Of a DNA stretch of 64,000 nt, positions 24,938 to 42,769 are shown in pieces; within the stretch, counting starts at the first letter, position 1; each line of letters starts with the position of its first letter. This DNA comes from Aequoribacter fuscus (lineage in GTDB: Bacteria; Pseudomonadota; Gammaproteobacteria; Pseudomonadales; Halieaceae): assembly GCF_009910365.1 (NCBI RefSeq), contig NZ_CP036423.1, forward strand, positions 2,852,001 to 2,916,000. The letters run 5' to 3'. The position numbers were made by a program, and so were the translations under genes. The notes beneath the pieces were generated by a model, which ran no database searches, had not been told where the DNA came from, and was given only the letters and a program-made list of their open reading frames with translations.

Positions 24938-25600
24938 GTGACCAATCTCGGAAACTCCAAACCCGTATCGAGCAACCAAAGCGCAGTGCATGAGAATCTC
25001 GAAGCGATTGTGACGAAGCACCTTTACACAACCGACCGCACGCCCATACCCGACTTTGTGCACGACAGTTTCGAGCTGATGAGGAAAACTCTGAGCCAAA
25101 CGGGTTTACCGCTCTGGCTCGATTCATTTTGCGGCACGGGTATCAGCACCCGAAAATTGGCTGAACAAAACCCCAATTTTTGTGTTATCGGCGTCGATCA
25201 GTCTGAACAGCGCCTAAAAGCCGAACCACCTACTGAGTTGACCAATTGTCTGCTGATTCGCAGCGACTGCGATGCACTTTGGCGACTCATGGCCCAGCAC
25301 AACATCCAAGCGCAGCGTCACACGCTGTTCTACCCAAACCCTTGGCCTAAAGCCTCACAGTTTAAACGCCGCGTGCACGGCCACGCCAGTTTCAAGGCGC
25401 TGCTCCAGATTTCACCGAACCTTGAACTACGCACAAACTGGGACATTTATGCCCGTGAATTTGCGCAAGCACTCACCATTGCACGTCGTCCAACAGAGTT
25501 AACGTCTTTTATACCAAAAGAGCCGATAACGCGTTTCGAAGCGAAGTATATTGCCAGCCAGCATAGACTGTGGCGGGTTTGCTCCACGACCAGCCCGTGA
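24938..25600 (+). CDS. TrmB-like SAM-dependent methyltransferase
   Basis: A 220-residue protein of the TrmB (tRNA guanine-46 N7 methyltransferase) type. The SAM site is WLDSFCGTGISTRKLA with VIGVDQSEQRL, and the family motif appears as FYPNPWPKASQFKRRVHGH in place of F-P-D-P-W-P-K. It is divergent from canonical TrmB in the region after the motif. The GTG start has GAGG upstream. It could be the tRNA enzyme itself or a paralogue with another substrate; a canonical trmB elsewhere in the genome would settle this. Its neighbours (acyltransferase, cysE) do not help. Confidence 0.7.
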   Translation: MTNLGNSKPVSSNQSAVHENLEAIVTKHLYTTDRTPIPDFVHDSFELMRKTLSQTGLPLWLDSFCGTGISTRKLAEQNPNFCVIGVDQSEQRLKAEPPTELTNCLLIRSDCDALWRLMAQHNIQAQRHTLFYPNPWPKASQFKRRVHGHASFKALLQISPNLELRTNWDIYAREFAQALTIARRPTELTSFIPKEPITRFEAKYIASQHRLWRVCSTTSP

Positions 25601-25648
25601 CGTTCTCCTCTGTTTGCGATAGAGTGTGCGCCTAATTTAGGAGGACGC

Positions 25649-26440
25649 ATGACTCAGGCCAACGACCCCGTGTGGGAACGAATCCGCCAAGAAGCTGCGC
25701 ATGAAGCTCAACAAGAGCCCATACTCGCTAGCTTTTTCCACGCCACGATCTTGAACCATCGTAAGCTTGAGTGCGCCCTCAGTTTTCACCTTGCCAGCAA
25801 ATTAGACAGCCCAACGGTACATGCGCTGCTGCTGCGAGAGGTCATCATGCAGGCTTTCGAGAGCGACCCTGAGCTCGGAGTTGCGGTACGCCAAGACCTG
25901 CTTGCGGTCGAAGAACGCGACTCAGCATGCCACGAACTGTCTGTGCCCTTTTTGCATTTCAAAGGGTTCCACGCGCTGCAAACCTATCGCGTGGCCAATT
26001 GGCTATGGCGGCAAGGCAGACACTCTTTAGCCTTATTCTTTCAAAACAGAATGTCGAGCGAGTTCGATGTCGACATTCATCCCGCGGCCAAATTAGGACA
26101 TGGCATCATGCTCGATCATGCCACCGGCTTGGTGATTGGCGAAACCGCAGTGGTTGGCAACAACGTATCAATACTGCAGTCAGTCACTTTGGGGGGCACT
26201 GGCAAAGAGGATGGTGACCGCCATCCTAAAATTGGCGACGGCGTTCTGATCAGCGCAGGCGCTAAGATACTGGGCAATATCACCGTGGGCGAAGGCGCCA
26301 AAGTGGGTGCTGGCTCAGTGGTACTTGACCACGTACCACCGCACGTCACTGTGGCCGGCGTGCCCGCCAAAATTGTAGGTCGACCCGCGAGCGAGCTACC
26401 TGCACTAGAAATGGATCAGGGCTTCGATAACGCTAGCTAG
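25649..26440 (+). CDS. cysE: Serine O-acetyltransferase
   Basis: A 263-residue CysE of full family length. The N-terminal helical domain ([19 protein letters not shown] to about 140) is followed by hexapeptide repeats with [19 protein letters not shown], whose Asp/His form the catalytic pair, and the acetyl-CoA loop [15 protein letters not shown]. It makes O-acetylserine, the precursor of cysteine, and is normally feedback-inhibited by cysteine through the C-terminal tail. A strong TTAGGAGG site precedes the ATG. The stop interlocks with that of convergent hemE. Confidence 0.94.
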   Translation: MTQANDPVWERIRQEAAHEAQQEPILASFFHATILNHRKLECALSFHLASKLDSPTVHALLLREVIMQAFESDPELGVAVRQDLLAVEERDSACHELSVPFLHFKGFHALQTYRVANWLWRQGRHSLALFFQNRMSSEFDVDIHPAAKLGHGIMLDHATGLVIGETAVVGNNVSILQSVTLGGTGKEDGDRHPKIGDGVLISAGAKILGNITVGEGAKVGAGSVVLDHVPPHVTVAGVPAKIVGRPASELPALEMDQGFDNAS

Positions 26441-27513
26441 CGGGCAACAGCCTGGTGGTATACCGGCGACAACTCCACGACTGCGTCAACAAAGGCCTTG
26501 ACGTGATCAGGGTTAACACCGGGCGTTACACCGTGCCCAAGGTTAAAGATGTGGCCCGAACCATGACCGAAGCTTTCTAAAATAGTCGCAACCTCTTCAC
26601 GAATTCGCGCTGGACTTGCGTACAAAATCGCAGGGTCCATATTGCCCTGCAAAGCGACTCGACTACCAATTTGTTGGCGCGCAGAACCGATGTCGGTCGT
26701 CCAATCCAAACCGACACAATTAGCGCCGCAATCTGCAATTGAAGATAACCACTGACCGCCGTTCTTGGTAAACACAATCACGGGCACGGAGCGACCATCC
26801 GCTTCTTTCGTCAGTTGCGCGATAATTCGCTGCATGTACTTCAACGAGAACACTTTGTAGGCCGAAGCACTTAAACTACCGCCCCAGGTATCAAAAATTT
26901 GTACGGCCTGCGCACCCGCGGCAATTTGCGCGTTTAGGTAATCTGCTACTGCATCGGCCAACAAGGCCAGCAGCTTATGCATCACCTCAGGCTGGTCATA
27001 GGCCATAGCTTTAACGCGAGCGAAGTCCTTGCTACTGCCGCCTTCAACCATATACGTCGCTAGTGTCCACGGGCTACCGGAAAAGCCAATCAAAGGAACT
27101 TCGCCGTTCAATTCATTACGAATCGCGCTGACTGCGTCCATAACATAGCTCAAATCGTCTGCCGCTTTGAAATCATTTAAGGCATCGATATCTGCCTCAC
27201 AGCGCACCGTCTTGTGGAACCTAGGTCCTTCACCCTCTTCAAAATACAGACCCAGACCCAGGGCATCGGGAATGGTCAAAATATCCGAAAACAGGATTGC
27301 CGCGTCCATTGGGTAGCGTCGCAAGGGCTGCATAGTAACTTCACAAGCGAGCTCAGTATTCTTGCAAAGATCCAAGAAAGAGCCAGCCTGGGCGCGCGTT
27401 GCCCGGTACTCAGGCAGATAGCGGCCCGCCTGACGCATCATCCAAATCGGCGTGCGATCGACAGGTTGACGCATTAAAGCGCGTAAAAAACGATCATTTT
27501 TTAAATTCGACAC
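26437..27513 (-). CDS. hemE: Uroporphyrinogen decarboxylase
   Basis: A 358-residue enzyme of haem synthesis that decarboxylates uroporphyrinogen III to coproporphyrinogen III. The signature [16 protein letters not shown] is near residues 20-36, followed by [15 protein letters not shown] with the catalytic Asp, then [13 protein letters not shown] and the C-terminal [20 protein letters not shown] start is used. It lies 19 bases after gltD in the aroKB-gltBD-hemE order typical of pseudomonad relatives and is probably the last gene of that transcript. Confidence 0.95.
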   Translation of the reverse strand: MSNLKNDRFLRALMRQPVDRTPIWMMRQAGRYLPEYRATRAQAGSFLDLCKNTELACEVTMQPLRRYPMDAAILFSDILTIPDALGLGLYFEEGEGPRFHKTVRCEADIDALNDFKAADDLSYVMDAVSAIRNELNGEVPLIGFSGSPWTLATYMVEGGSSKDFARVKAMAYDQPEVMHKLLALLADAVADYLNAQIAAGAQAVQIFDTWGGSLSASAYKVFSLKYMQRIIAQLTKEADGRSVPVIVFTKNGGQWLSSIADCGANCVGLDWTTDIGSARQQIGSRVALQGNMDPAILYASPARIREEVATILESFGHGSGHIFNLGHGVTPGVNPDHVKAFVDAVVELSPVYHQAVAR

Positions 27514-27532
27514 AGGCTCGCTCGCTGTAAAT

Positions 27533-33426
<5,894 letters not shown>

Positions 33427-33591
33427 AGCTATTCCAATAAAGTTAACAGTTGTAGATAACGTGTGCGGAGCACTCCCCGCGTGAGGCTCAAGGGGCACTT
33501 CTTCTGAGGGGGAAGCGGATTTTACACGCTCTTAGGCATCTCGACAAACACAGGCCCAAAACTGTACAAGATTTGCCTCGAATTAGAGGGC

Positions 33592-34677
33592 TTATCCGTC
33601 GATTAGAGCGGTTAATTCGGCTTCGGTGACATCATCAACGACAACAGCAGACCCCAGTGCATTCAACAGCACAAAGCGCATTTGTCCATCAATCACCTTT
33701 TTGTCCAGAGCCATCAGGTCGATAAAAGTCGCTGAGGTCATGTCTTGCGGTGCCCATACCGGCAAACCTAAATCGACCAAGAGTTGCTCGAGTTCAACCA
33801 CCAAATCAACATCCACCGAACCGCGCATCGCCGATAAACGCACGGCCATGACCATTCCTGCAGCAACAGCCTCACCGTGCAACCATGAACCGTAGCCCAT
33901 GTGCGTCTCAATCGCGTGCCCAAAGGTGTGGCCTAAATTGAGAATTGCCCGCAGGCCAGATTCGCGCTCGTCGGCCGCCACGACTTCCGCTTTGATCTCA
34001 CACGAACGTTGAATGGCATGGCGCAGCGTATCGACATCACGTGCCGCCAAAAGGTCTCGGTTAGCACAAATCCAACGATGGAACTCGGGGTCGTAAATTA
34101 AACCGTACTTAACGACCTCGGCCAGCCCCGCCGCATACTCACGTTCACCAAGAGTCGCAAGCGTACTCGTATCAATGACCACCGCAGTAGGCTGATAGAA
34201 TGCACCGATCATATTTTTGCCCAATGGGTGATTGACCGCGGTTTTACCTCCGACGGAGGAATCAACTTGAGCCAGCAGGGTCGTAGGTATCTGAATAAAA
34301 TCAACACCACGCTGATAGCACGCGGCGGCAAAGCCGGTGATATCACCAACAACACCGCCCCCTAAGGCAATGAAGGTTGTGCTGCGATTGTGCCGCGCAG
34401 CGAGCACCTGATCGAAAAGATCACCCAAGGTCTGCCACGTCTTATACTGCTCCCCGTCAGGTAGTATGACCGAAGTTACCAGCATAGTATCTGGCAATTG
34501 TCGCAGCACGGTATCAAGATACAAAGGGGCGATGGTTTCGTTGGTCACCACGACCACTTGTCGACCCTTAATCGCCCCAGCTATCAAATTGCTAGCGCTC
34601 AATAAGCTCGCGCCAACATAAATAGGATATCGGCGGTCGCCAAGTTCGACGTGTAATGTAGTTTGCTGCTGTGACAT
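33592..34677 (-). CDS. aroB: 3-Dehydroquinate synthase
   Basis: A 361-residue NAD- and zinc-dependent enzyme that closes DAHP to 3-dehydroquinate, the second shikimate step. The NAD/substrate motifs PDGEQYKTW, GGGVVGDITGFAA, IPTTLLAQVDSSVGGKTAVN and the zinc-binding HTFGHAIE and HGEAVA are present. It directly follows aroK (15 bases), and both follow the pilQ operon start region in the reverse orientation expected in pseudomonads. Confidence 0.96.
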   Translation of the reverse strand: MSQQQTTLHVELGDRRYPIYVGASLLSASNLIAGAIKGRQVVVVTNETIAPLYLDTVLRQLPDTMLVTSVILPDGEQYKTWQTLGDLFDQVLAARHNRSTTFIALGGGVVGDITGFAAACYQRGVDFIQIPTTLLAQVDSSVGGKTAVNHPLGKNMIGAFYQPTAVVIDTSTLATLGEREYAAGLAEVVKYGLIYDPEFHRWICANRDLLAARDVDTLRHAIQRSCEIKAEVVAADERESGLRAILNLGHTFGHAIETHMGYGSWLHGEAVAAGMVMAVRLSAMRGSVDVDLVVELEQLLVDLGLPVWAPQDMTSATFIDLMALDKKVIDGQMRFVLLNALGSAVVVDDVTEAELTALIDG

Positions 34678-34692
34678 GTTTTCGCTCGCGCG

Positions 34693-35205
34693 TTATAGGG
34701 CTTGATCACCGTATTGGCGGGCAAGCTTGGTGGCAATAGACCGAGAGTTGGCGCCATCGGTTTCGATGATTTGCGTCGCAATGTCGCGATACAAAGGGTC
34801 GCGAATGGTCATTAGACGCTCGAGCACCGCTCGCGGATTCTCCGTTTGCAGCAACGGACGCTTGCGGTCGTTCGCGGTGCGGCGCAGCTGCTCATTCAAA
34901 GATGCACGCAAGTATACCACCTGCACGGGCTTTAAGAGGACTCGATTTTCTTCACGCATCACGATACCACCGCCGGTGGCAATAACGCCCTCAGGCATCG
35001 CGAGCAGATCTTTCAGCACTTGAGTTTCACGATCCCGAAAGCCTTGCTCGCCCTCAACATCGAAAATCCAAGGAATATCGGCACCGGTGCGCGCCTCGAT
35101 TTCGGCATCGCTATCTTTAAAAGGCAGACGCAACTTTTTTGCAAGTAAGGTGCCAACGGTGGTTTTGCCGGCCCCCATGGGGCCGACTAGGACAATCAAA
35201 GCCAT
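34693..35205 (-). CDS. aroK: Shikimate kinase
   Basis: A 170-residue kinase. The Walker A loop [11 protein letters not shown] is at residues 7-17, the shikimate-binding [11 protein letters not shown] follows, then FRDRE and ATGGGIV. It phosphorylates shikimate. It lies 10 bases after pilQ and 15 before aroB, so it may be transcribed from the pil operon as well as separately. Confidence 0.95.
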   Translation of the reverse strand: MALIVLVGPMGAGKTTVGTLLAKKLRLPFKDSDAEIEARTGADIPWIFDVEGEQGFRDRETQVLKDLLAMPEGVIATGGGIVMREENRVLLKPVQVVYLRASLNEQLRRTANDRKRPLLQTENPRAVLERLMTIRDPLYRDIATQIIETDGANSRSIATKLARQYGDQAL

Positions 35206-35215
35206 ACTGACAGCT

Positions 35216-37342
35216 CTAGTCGAGTAAAGAATCTGCCAGTATACGCGGAGTAATAAAAATTAGCGTCTCTGTTTTTGTGCGAGACGTCGAGCTGCTCTTA
35301 AAAAACTGCCCCATGATCGGGATGTCGCCTAGCACTGGAACTTTGGATACTTTTTCAAGATCTTCGGTACGGAACACACCGCCCAGGACAATGGTTTCAC
35401 CGTTACCGACCAACACCTGAGTGGTAAGCTCCGTGGTATCGATCGTGGGAATGCTGCCGCCATTACCAGAAGGCACCAAATCACCGATACTGTCTTGGTT
35501 AATCACAAGATCGAGCAAGATACGATCATCCGGCGTAATATTAGGTGTCACGTCAAGCTGCAGCACAGCCTCTTTGAACTGAGTCGCTGTTGCACCACCT
35601 GCCGATGACTCTTGATAAGGCACCTCAGTACCCGATTTAATCGAGGCCTTTTGTTTATCGCCGGTAATTACTTTGGGCTGAGACACAACCTCACCCTTGC
35701 CCACGGCCTCTAAGGCACTCAGCTCGGCGGTTAAAAATACGTCCTTACTGGTAAAGCCTACCGCAAAACTGCCTGCGGGCTCGGCGACACCCAAGTCAAC
35801 TAAGAGCGAACCCGGCAGGGAAACAGACCCAGGCAAACCGTCAATGATCGACTGGTTTAAATTAGTGACATTCTCCACGTCGCCACTGATCGACAAGGCA
35901 TTCCCGAAAAAGTTATTGTTGGTGTGCCCGCCGCCCCAAGAGATGCCGAGCTCATCATCGAGATTCGATTGCGCAATGACGATACGCGCCTCGATCATGA
36001 CCTGACGAATCGGAATATCGACCAAATCAATTAAATTACGAATTTCGGCGAGCTTAGCCGACGTTTCCGTAACGATAAGCGAGTTAGTTCTGGGGTCGAC
36101 AATGACGCTACCCCGCGTCGAAATCAATGAACCACCCTCTTCACTGCCCGCTGAGAACAAAGCGACGATAGCGTCCGCTTTCGCGTAACGAATTCGAATG
36201 AATTCGGTATTCAAAGGCGCCAATTCAGCGATTTGTTTATTGGCTTCAATTTGCTGACGTTCGCGTTCGGCGATTTCATCTGCAGGCGCGACCATCAGTA
36301 CATTGCCGATCTGGCGTTTGTCCAAGCCTCGAGTCTTTAACACCAACTCGAGAGCCTGATCCCAGGGCACGTTCTGCAAGCGCAAGGTAATACGGCCGGT
36401 TACCGTATCGCTCGCAACTAAGTTAAGTTCAGTAAAGTCGGCAATAAGCTGCAATACAGCTCGAACTTCGATGTCTTGGAAATTTAATGAGATACGATCG
36501 CCCACATAGGCAAACTCGTTGCGACGGTCCTCGACTTCTTCAACCGACAACGCTTTGACGCTCAGCACATACTGATTATCTGTTTGATAGGCCAAATAAT
36601 CGAAATCTTTGGCGGTTTTCAGCGTCAATACCGTACCGAGCTCGGTCGTATTCACATCTACGCTGTAGACTGGAGTGGCAAAATCGGTCACATCAAAGCG
36701 ACGCAATAAACGCTCAGGTACGGCAGTGTCTTTGAACTGGACCTTGATGTCACCGGCCTCCGAATACACGTTCACGTCGACATTCGGGTTACTCAAATCC
36801 AATAATAAGCGACCCTCGCCATCCGTAGTGCGCTGAAACTGGAGATCGGTGATCATGGCCTCGACGTCTAAGACCTTTTCGACTTTCGCCATGACGGCAT
36901 TTGGGTCGGATGCTGGCTTGGTATAGTCACCCTGGCCACCCTCGCCGACCGTGACGAAGAATGAATTACCCTCGACGCGTGTTTCGTAAGGCACCAGCTT
37001 GACCAAATTCACGATCATTCGAGTACGTTCGCCCGCCTCCACGACCATAACCGCGGTTGCATTGCCATAAGGCAGAGAAAAACGCTTGCGATCCAGCCCA
37101 CTTTTCGTATTGGCGAAGTCCAAGGCAATACGCGCGGGCTTCTCCACGGTGTAGCCCTTGTAATCATCCGGTACCGAATCGAAATCCATACGGATTTCGA
37201 ACTTGCCACCCGATCGCGAGGTGAAGCTAATTTCTTCGACCACACTGGCCATCGACTGAGAAGTTAAGGTCAAAGCAAACGCAGCCGCCACCCATCGCGC
37301 CGAAGCCCTGCTTAGTAAAGTTCTGACGGTACGCCACAACAT
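35216..37342 (-). CDS. pilQ: Type IV pilus secretin
   Basis: A 708-residue outer-membrane secretin. The signal peptide ([13 protein letters not shown]) is followed by two AMIN domains (about 35-250), an STN/N0 domain ([20 protein letters not shown], about 285-355), an N1 domain and the secretin pore (about 450-708, with [14 protein letters not shown] and [10 protein letters not shown]). It forms the pore through which the pilus passes. It is the last gene of pilMNOPQ, with GAGAGGGG before the ATG. Confidence 0.96.
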   Translation of the reverse strand: MLWRTVRTLLSRASARWVAAAFALTLTSQSMASVVEEISFTSRSGGKFEIRMDFDSVPDDYKGYTVEKPARIALDFANTKSGLDRKRFSLPYGNATAVMVVEAGERTRMIVNLVKLVPYETRVEGNSFFVTVGEGGQGDYTKPASDPNAVMAKVEKVLDVEAMITDLQFQRTTDGEGRLLLDLSNPNVDVNVYSEAGDIKVQFKDTAVPERLLRRFDVTDFATPVYSVDVNTTELGTVLTLKTAKDFDYLAYQTDNQYVLSVKALSVEEVEDRRNEFAYVGDRISLNFQDIEVRAVLQLIADFTELNLVASDTVTGRITLRLQNVPWDQALELVLKTRGLDKRQIGNVLMVAPADEIAERERQQIEANKQIAELAPLNTEFIRIRYAKADAIVALFSAGSEEGGSLISTRGSVIVDPRTNSLIVTETSAKLAEIRNLIDLVDIPIRQVMIEARIVIAQSNLDDELGISWGGGHTNNNFFGNALSISGDVENVTNLNQSIIDGLPGSVSLPGSLLVDLGVAEPAGSFAVGFTSKDVFLTAELSALEAVGKGEVVSQPKVITGDKQKASIKSGTEVPYQESSAGGATATQFKEAVLQLDVTPNITPDDRILLDLVINQDSIGDLVPSGNGGSIPTIDTTELTTQVLVGNGETIVLGGVFRTEDLEKVSKVPVLGDIPIMGQFFKSSSTSRTKTETLIFITPRILADSLLD

Positions 37343-37346
37343 GCTA

Positions 37347-37892
37347 TTACCCCTCTCCCAAATTCATTCCGCTGAGCATGATCGAGCGAGGCCGCTCTAC
37401 CCAACCATCTTCTGAACCATCGCTCACGATTTCAACCACCGCAACATAAGTAGGCCCCATGTCAATCACACGCCCGTGATTCCGACCAATATAGTTACCC
37501 AGACCCACGCGATGAATTCCACCGTCGGGGTCTTGCATCAGGGTCCAATCCTTACCGTTGCGACGAATCGTGCCCACCATGACCAACGATTCAAGCGTGT
37601 ATTGCTCTAAAAATTCTTTTGGCCTGTTTGGATCTGGCCGCACCGCTGACACAGACTGCAACTGCGCCACATCCTGAACCGCGACAGGCCGCTCAAATGG
37701 GCTGCGTGTCGTTGTCGCACTGTAGGCAAAAGCTTCGTAATCTTTGAAGGGCGGTATCGCGGCAATAATACCCGCCGGGCGAGCTCGCTTCTCTGCCATG
37801 AACTGATCGAGATCACTGAAGTCGTCGTTAGCGCACGCTGCCAAACCCAGCACCACGCCCCCGGCGACTAGCCTTTTACACAACCTCAGCAT
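37347..37892 (-). CDS. pilP: Type IV pilus lipoprotein
   Basis: A 181-residue PilP. A lipobox LAAC near residue 20 predicts an inner-membrane lipoprotein, followed by a disordered proline-rich stretch and a C-terminal beta domain (GTIRRNGKDWTLMQDPDGGIHRVGLGNYIG) that binds the PilQ N0 domain. ATG at 37892 overlaps the pilO stop (TGATG); a GTG three bases earlier is possible. It links the PilMNO inner-membrane complex to the secretin. Confidence 0.93.
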   Translation of the reverse strand: MLRLCKRLVAGGVVLGLAACANDDFSDLDQFMAEKRARPAGIIAAIPPFKDYEAFAYSATTTRSPFERPVAVQDVAQLQSVSAVRPDPNRPKEFLEQYTLESLVMVGTIRRNGKDWTLMQDPDGGIHRVGLGNYIGRNHGRVIDMGPTYVAVVEIVSDGSEDGWVERPRSIMLSGMNLGEG

Positions 37893-38500
37893 CACCCACC
37901 ATCCCTGTAGCGGTAGGTTTTAGCAATCATGTTCATGCGCAAATCACCACCGCCCCGCGCCGTTTCGATGCTGAAATCGTGCAGCGTCACAATGCGAGGC
38001 AAGCCAGCCATCGACGAGACGAAACTCCCCAAATCATGATAAGAGCCCGTGGCGACAATCGCGATCGGTAGCTCGACGTAAAATTCATCGGCGCGCTCGT
38101 CTTGTAGATCGATGCTGGCAATTTCTAGACCGTTCGCCAAGCCTTTGTTGGTGATGTCTTCAAGCAAACCAGGCACCTCAGTGTCACTAGGTAATTGACT
38201 CACAAGCGCACCAAAGGAATCTTCCATTTCTAACATCTGACGCTTGTACGCGTCCAAATTTGCTGCTTTGAAGGCCTTGTCTTCAAAATCTTTCTTGGTG
38301 TCTAGCTCTTTCTGCTCAGCACGAGCCAAATCTTGCTGAAGACCTTTAACATGATAGTTGTACCCAACAAAAAGCACTGCCGCAAAGACTAAGACCCACA
38401 ACAACACGAGAATGGGCAGAGGCCAAGAGCCAATATTATCCGGGTCAAGATCGCTGACATCGAACTCTTTTAAATTACGTAAAGTATCTTCAATGGCCAT
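37892..38500 (-). CDS. pilO: Type IV pilus assembly protein PilO
   Basis: A 202-residue bitopic protein. One transmembrane helix (PLPILVLLWVLVFAAVLFVGY, about 27-47) is followed by a coiled coil (LQQDLARAEQKELDTKKDF) and a ferredoxin-like periplasmic domain. It pairs with PilN to form the alignment complex. Its ATG shares one base with the pilN stop (TAATG), showing translational coupling. Confidence 0.93.
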   Translation of the reverse strand: MAIEDTLRNLKEFDVSDLDPDNIGSWPLPILVLLWVLVFAAVLFVGYNYHVKGLQQDLARAEQKELDTKKDFEDKAFKAANLDAYKRQMLEMEDSFGALVSQLPSDTEVPGLLEDITNKGLANGLEIASIDLQDERADEFYVELPIAIVATGSYHDLGSFVSSMAGLPRIVTLHDFSIETARGGGDLRMNMIAKTYRYRDGG

Positions 38501-39056
38501 TATCGCGCACCCTCGCCATCCGGCTGGATTTTCACAGACAAATTAAAGGTGGTTGCCTGCGGACCAAACTCAGGCGCAGCTCTCACCGAATCGAGATTCG
38601 GCGACGAAAACCAATCGGAAGCCTCTAGGTTTCGCATTAAACTCGACACTCGGTTATTCGATTCAGCAACGCCGCGGATACTGATAACACCGTCAACAGA
38701 CTGCAGACTGGTGTAATAAACACCGTCGGGCACCGTGCGAACTAACTGGTCCATGACCCGAACAATAATGGGGCGATTGCCCTGCAAGTCCTGAATCACT
38801 CGCATGCGATCAAGCAACTGGGTACGCCTTTTTTGCAAATCACGGATTTCAGCCACCTGAGCGTTCAGTACCGTAATTTCATTTGCGATATAGTCGTTGC
38901 GCCGCTTCTGGGCGTCAATTTTACCACTGATCACAAAGTCCACCGCGATCAACAGCGCAATGGCGATTAACGCTATCAGCGCCGACACCAAGTAGAACTC
39001 TCGCTTTTTCTGCTCGCGGAGTTCTTCGCGCCAAGGCAGTAAGTTAATGTTCGCCA

Positions 39057-39057
<1 letters not shown>
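38500..39057 (-). CDS. pilN: Type IV pilus assembly protein PilN
   Basis: A 185-residue bitopic protein. The N-terminal INLLPWREELREQKKREF is the cytoplasmic motif that binds PilM, followed by a transmembrane helix at about 21-43, a coiled coil and a periplasmic domain. The ATG shares one base with the pilM stop (TGATG). Confidence 0.94.
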
Positions 39058-40121
<1,064 letters not shown>

Positions 40122-40223
40122 CTAGCGCCTCACCATCTTGCAGATATGCTAATGTGTCATATTACTTCACATTACCACAAAGATATAGGGTTGTTGGACT
40201 CGCATGCAAGCATCATTAGCGCC

Positions 40224-40229
40224 TATAAT
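40224..40229 (+). promoter_or_regulatory. Candidate -10 box for mrcA
   Basis: A perfect TATAAT lies 35 bases before the mrcA GTG in the 143-base divergent gap with pilM. No good -35 lies 16-18 bases upstream, so it is only a candidate. The rest of the gap shows no gene. Confidence 0.35.
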
Positions 40230-40264
40230 TCAACCCATGCCCTACCTAATCATCAAATGTTGCT

Positions 40265-42664
40265 GTGACTAAATCTTTTCCTCGCTGGGTATATGCCGTA
40301 ATCGCGCTTGCTGCCATGGGAGCGTGCGGCGTCGTTTGGGGTCTCGCTGGACTCTATCTGTATCTGAGTCCAGGCCTGCCGGCACCCGAGACATTAAAAG
40401 AAGTTAAGCTTCAAACCCCAATGAAAGTCTACAGTAGCGATGGCCAGCTCATCGCACAATTCGGAGAGCAAAAGCGCACACCTCTGACCTTCGATGAAAT
40501 TCCAGAGCCTTTCATCCAAGCTCTTCTCGCCGCTGAAGACGACAACTTTTTTAACCACGGCGGCATTGATTTTATGGGCCTGGCGCGCGCCATGTCACAG
40601 CTGGTCGTCAGCGGCTCTATTGTCAGTGGTGGCAGCACGCTCACCATGCAGGTGGCGCGAAACTATTTTTTGACGCTGGACCAAACCTTCATCCGCAAGT
40701 TCAACGAAATCTTGCTAGCGATCGAAATCGAACGGGCGCTGAGCAAGCAAGAGATTTTTGAGCTGTACTTTAATCGCGTATTTCTCGGACATCGGGCCTA
40801 TGGTTTTGAAGCCGCATCCGAAGTGTATTACGGCCGATCGATCAAGGAGCTCAGCTTGTCGCAATGGGCGCTGTTAGCGGGCATACCCAAAGCGCCCTCT
40901 CGCGACAACCCGGTTTCTGACCCCCAAGCAGCCAAAGATCGGCGCAATTGGATTCTAGGCCGCATGGTGAAACTCGGCTATATCACAAGCACTGAAGCCG
41001 AAGCCGCAAAGCAAGAACCGGTTCTCGCATCGTTACATGGCGGCCAAGTCGAACTCAGGGCGGATTACGTCGCAGAATTGGTCCGCGCCGAAATGCTCGA
41101 GCGCTTCGGCAACAGTGCCTACACCGATGGCTATGTCGTCACCACCTCGATAAACGGAAATTTGCAGGCCACCGCGCGACGGGCGGTGATTAATGGGCTG
41201 CAGGAGTATGACCGACGCCACGGCTATCGCGGCGCCGAAGCCAAACTCCCCGGCGACCCAATGATCAATAAAACCGAGTGGCAAGAAGCGCTAAACCAAC
41301 GTCCGAGCATCGCCGATATGCAGGCCGCAGCGGTAATAGACGTCAACGAACGCGACATAAACGCGATGCTCAGCAGCGGACGGACGGTCCAGATTGCTTG
41401 GCAGAACGGCTTACAACAAGCCAATCCATACATCAACGAAGACTTATTCGGACGCAGCCCCACAAAGGCGTCGGACGTAGTTGCCGTAGGCGATGTCATA
41501 CGCATCCGCGAAAGAATTAACGGCGACTTCGAACTTACCCAGCTGCCCGCCGCTCAGGCCGCCCTCGTTTCACTTGAAGCTAAAACAGGTCGAATTTTGA
41601 GTCTCGTCGGCGGCATTGGGTTCAGCAAAAGCAAATTCAACCGCGCCACACAGGCCAAACGTCAACCCGGCTCCAGCTTCAAACCGTTCATTTACGCAGC
41701 GGCCTTAGACGCGGGCATGACCGCCGCAAGCCTCGTAAACGACGCCCCACTTGTCTTTAAAGATGCATCGCTAGAGGGTGTGTGGCGTCCTGAAAACGAT
41801 GGCGGAAAGTTCTACGGACCCACTCGCTTACGCTGGGCTCTGACCAAATCGCGCAACCTAGTGTCTATTCGGATACTCGAGAAAATGGGCGTACGCAATA
41901 TGCTGAAATACGCTTCAACGCTGGGGTTTAGCACCGACGAGTTCGCGCCCGATTTATCGCTTGCTTTGGGCACACACGCCATGACTCCGATCGAAATCGC
42001 CAAAGCCTATGCCCTGCTCGCTAACGGAGGTTTTTTAATCGAGCCTTTTATTATCGAAAGAATCGAATCGGCCACTGGGGAACTATTGTTCGAAGCCAAT
42101 CCGGCGCAAGCATGTGACCCCTGCAAAACGCGTGAGGAAGTATCGATGGCCGATGTTTTAGCCGGCAATATCGAAACGCCACAAGCCCCCAGGGTTATGG
42201 ACGAACGCATTCACTTCATTTTAGACAGCATGCTAAAAGACGTTGTAAAGCTGGGAACTGGTCGCGCAGCTCTAAGCCTAAAACGCAATGACCTTGCGGG
42301 AAAAACAGGCACCACCAATGGACCTAGAGACGCGTGGTTTTCAGGCTACAACCCGAACATCGTGACAACAACGTGGGTTGGCTTTGATGATTTTTCAGAG
42401 TTGGGCTCAAGAGAATTTGGCGGTACTGCGGCACTGCCCATTTGGATTGACTTTATGCGTGAAGCCCTGAAAGGACAACCCGAAATTGATCGCCAAATTC
42501 CTCCCGGTATCGTCAGAGCGACGATCGACAGCGAGACCGGCCTACTGGCTCGATCCGGACAAAAGAACACCTTAGAGGAATATTTTCGGGCAGAGCTGGC
42601 GCCAAAACGCTACGCTGACGAAGCCCAAACCGGAAGCCAAGACCTGTTATTGGATGTGTTCTAA
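40265..42664 (+). CDS. mrcA: Penicillin-binding protein 1A
   Basis: A 799-residue bifunctional peptidoglycan synthase. After an N-terminal membrane anchor comes the glycosyltransferase domain (EDDNFFNHGGIDFMGLARA with catalytic Glu; GGSTLTMQVARN). The PBP1A-type OB/ODD insertion follows, then the transpeptidase with SxxK in RQPGSSFKPF, SxN in TKSRNLVSIR and KTGTT. It polymerises and cross-links glycan strands in the periplasm. The start is GTG with no clear ribosome site. Its position divergent from pilM is conserved in pseudomonads. Confidence 0.95.
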   Translation: MTKSFPRWVYAVIALAAMGACGVVWGLAGLYLYLSPGLPAPETLKEVKLQTPMKVYSSDGQLIAQFGEQKRTPLTFDEIPEPFIQALLAAEDDNFFNHGGIDFMGLARAMSQLVVSGSIVSGGSTLTMQVARNYFLTLDQTFIRKFNEILLAIEIERALSKQEIFELYFNRVFLGHRAYGFEAASEVYYGRSIKELSLSQWALLAGIPKAPSRDNPVSDPQAAKDRRNWILGRMVKLGYITSTEAEAAKQEPVLASLHGGQVELRADYVAELVRAEMLERFGNSAYTDGYVVTTSINGNLQATARRAVINGLQEYDRRHGYRGAEAKLPGDPMINKTEWQEALNQRPSIADMQAAAVIDVNERDINAMLSSGRTVQIAWQNGLQQANPYINEDLFGRSPTKASDVVAVGDVIRIRERINGDFELTQLPAAQAALVSLEAKTGRILSLVGGIGFSKSKFNRATQAKRQPGSSFKPFIYAAALDAGMTAASLVNDAPLVFKDASLEGVWRPENDGGKFYGPTRLRWALTKSRNLVSIRILEKMGVRNMLKYASTLGFSTDEFAPDLSLALGTHAMTPIEIAKAYALLANGGFLIEPFIIERIESATGELLFEANPAQACDPCKTREEVSMADVLAGNIETPQAPRVMDERIHFILDSMLKDVVKLGTGRAALSLKRNDLAGKTGTTNGPRDAWFSGYNPNIVTTTWVGFDDFSELGSREFGGTAALPIWIDFMREALKGQPEIDRQIPPGIVRATIDSETGLLARSGQKNTLEEYFRAELAPKRYADEAQTGSQDLLLDVF

Positions 42665-42725
42665 ATCACACCTATTAGGCCGCCCCGCTCCTACCAACAG
42701 CCTGACATCTTTTGCCCCACAAATA

Positions 42726-42753
42726 AAAACGCCGCGCTTGAGCGCGGCGTTTT
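42726..42753. terminator. Bidirectional rho-independent terminator between mrcA and rpmE
   Basis: AAAACGCCGCGC, a TTGA loop and GCGCGGCGTTTT form a perfect stem of 12 bp. T runs lie on both strands. It lies between the convergent mrcA and rpmE genes and can stop both. Confidence 0.93.
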
Positions 42754-42769
42754 AGAATTCGTTCTACGC

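Noticed and set aside
33427-33498. N-terminal extension of gltB
   Set aside because: GltB needs its catalytic Cys near the N-terminus after a short propeptide; the ATG at 33426 fits and the extension does not resemble the family.
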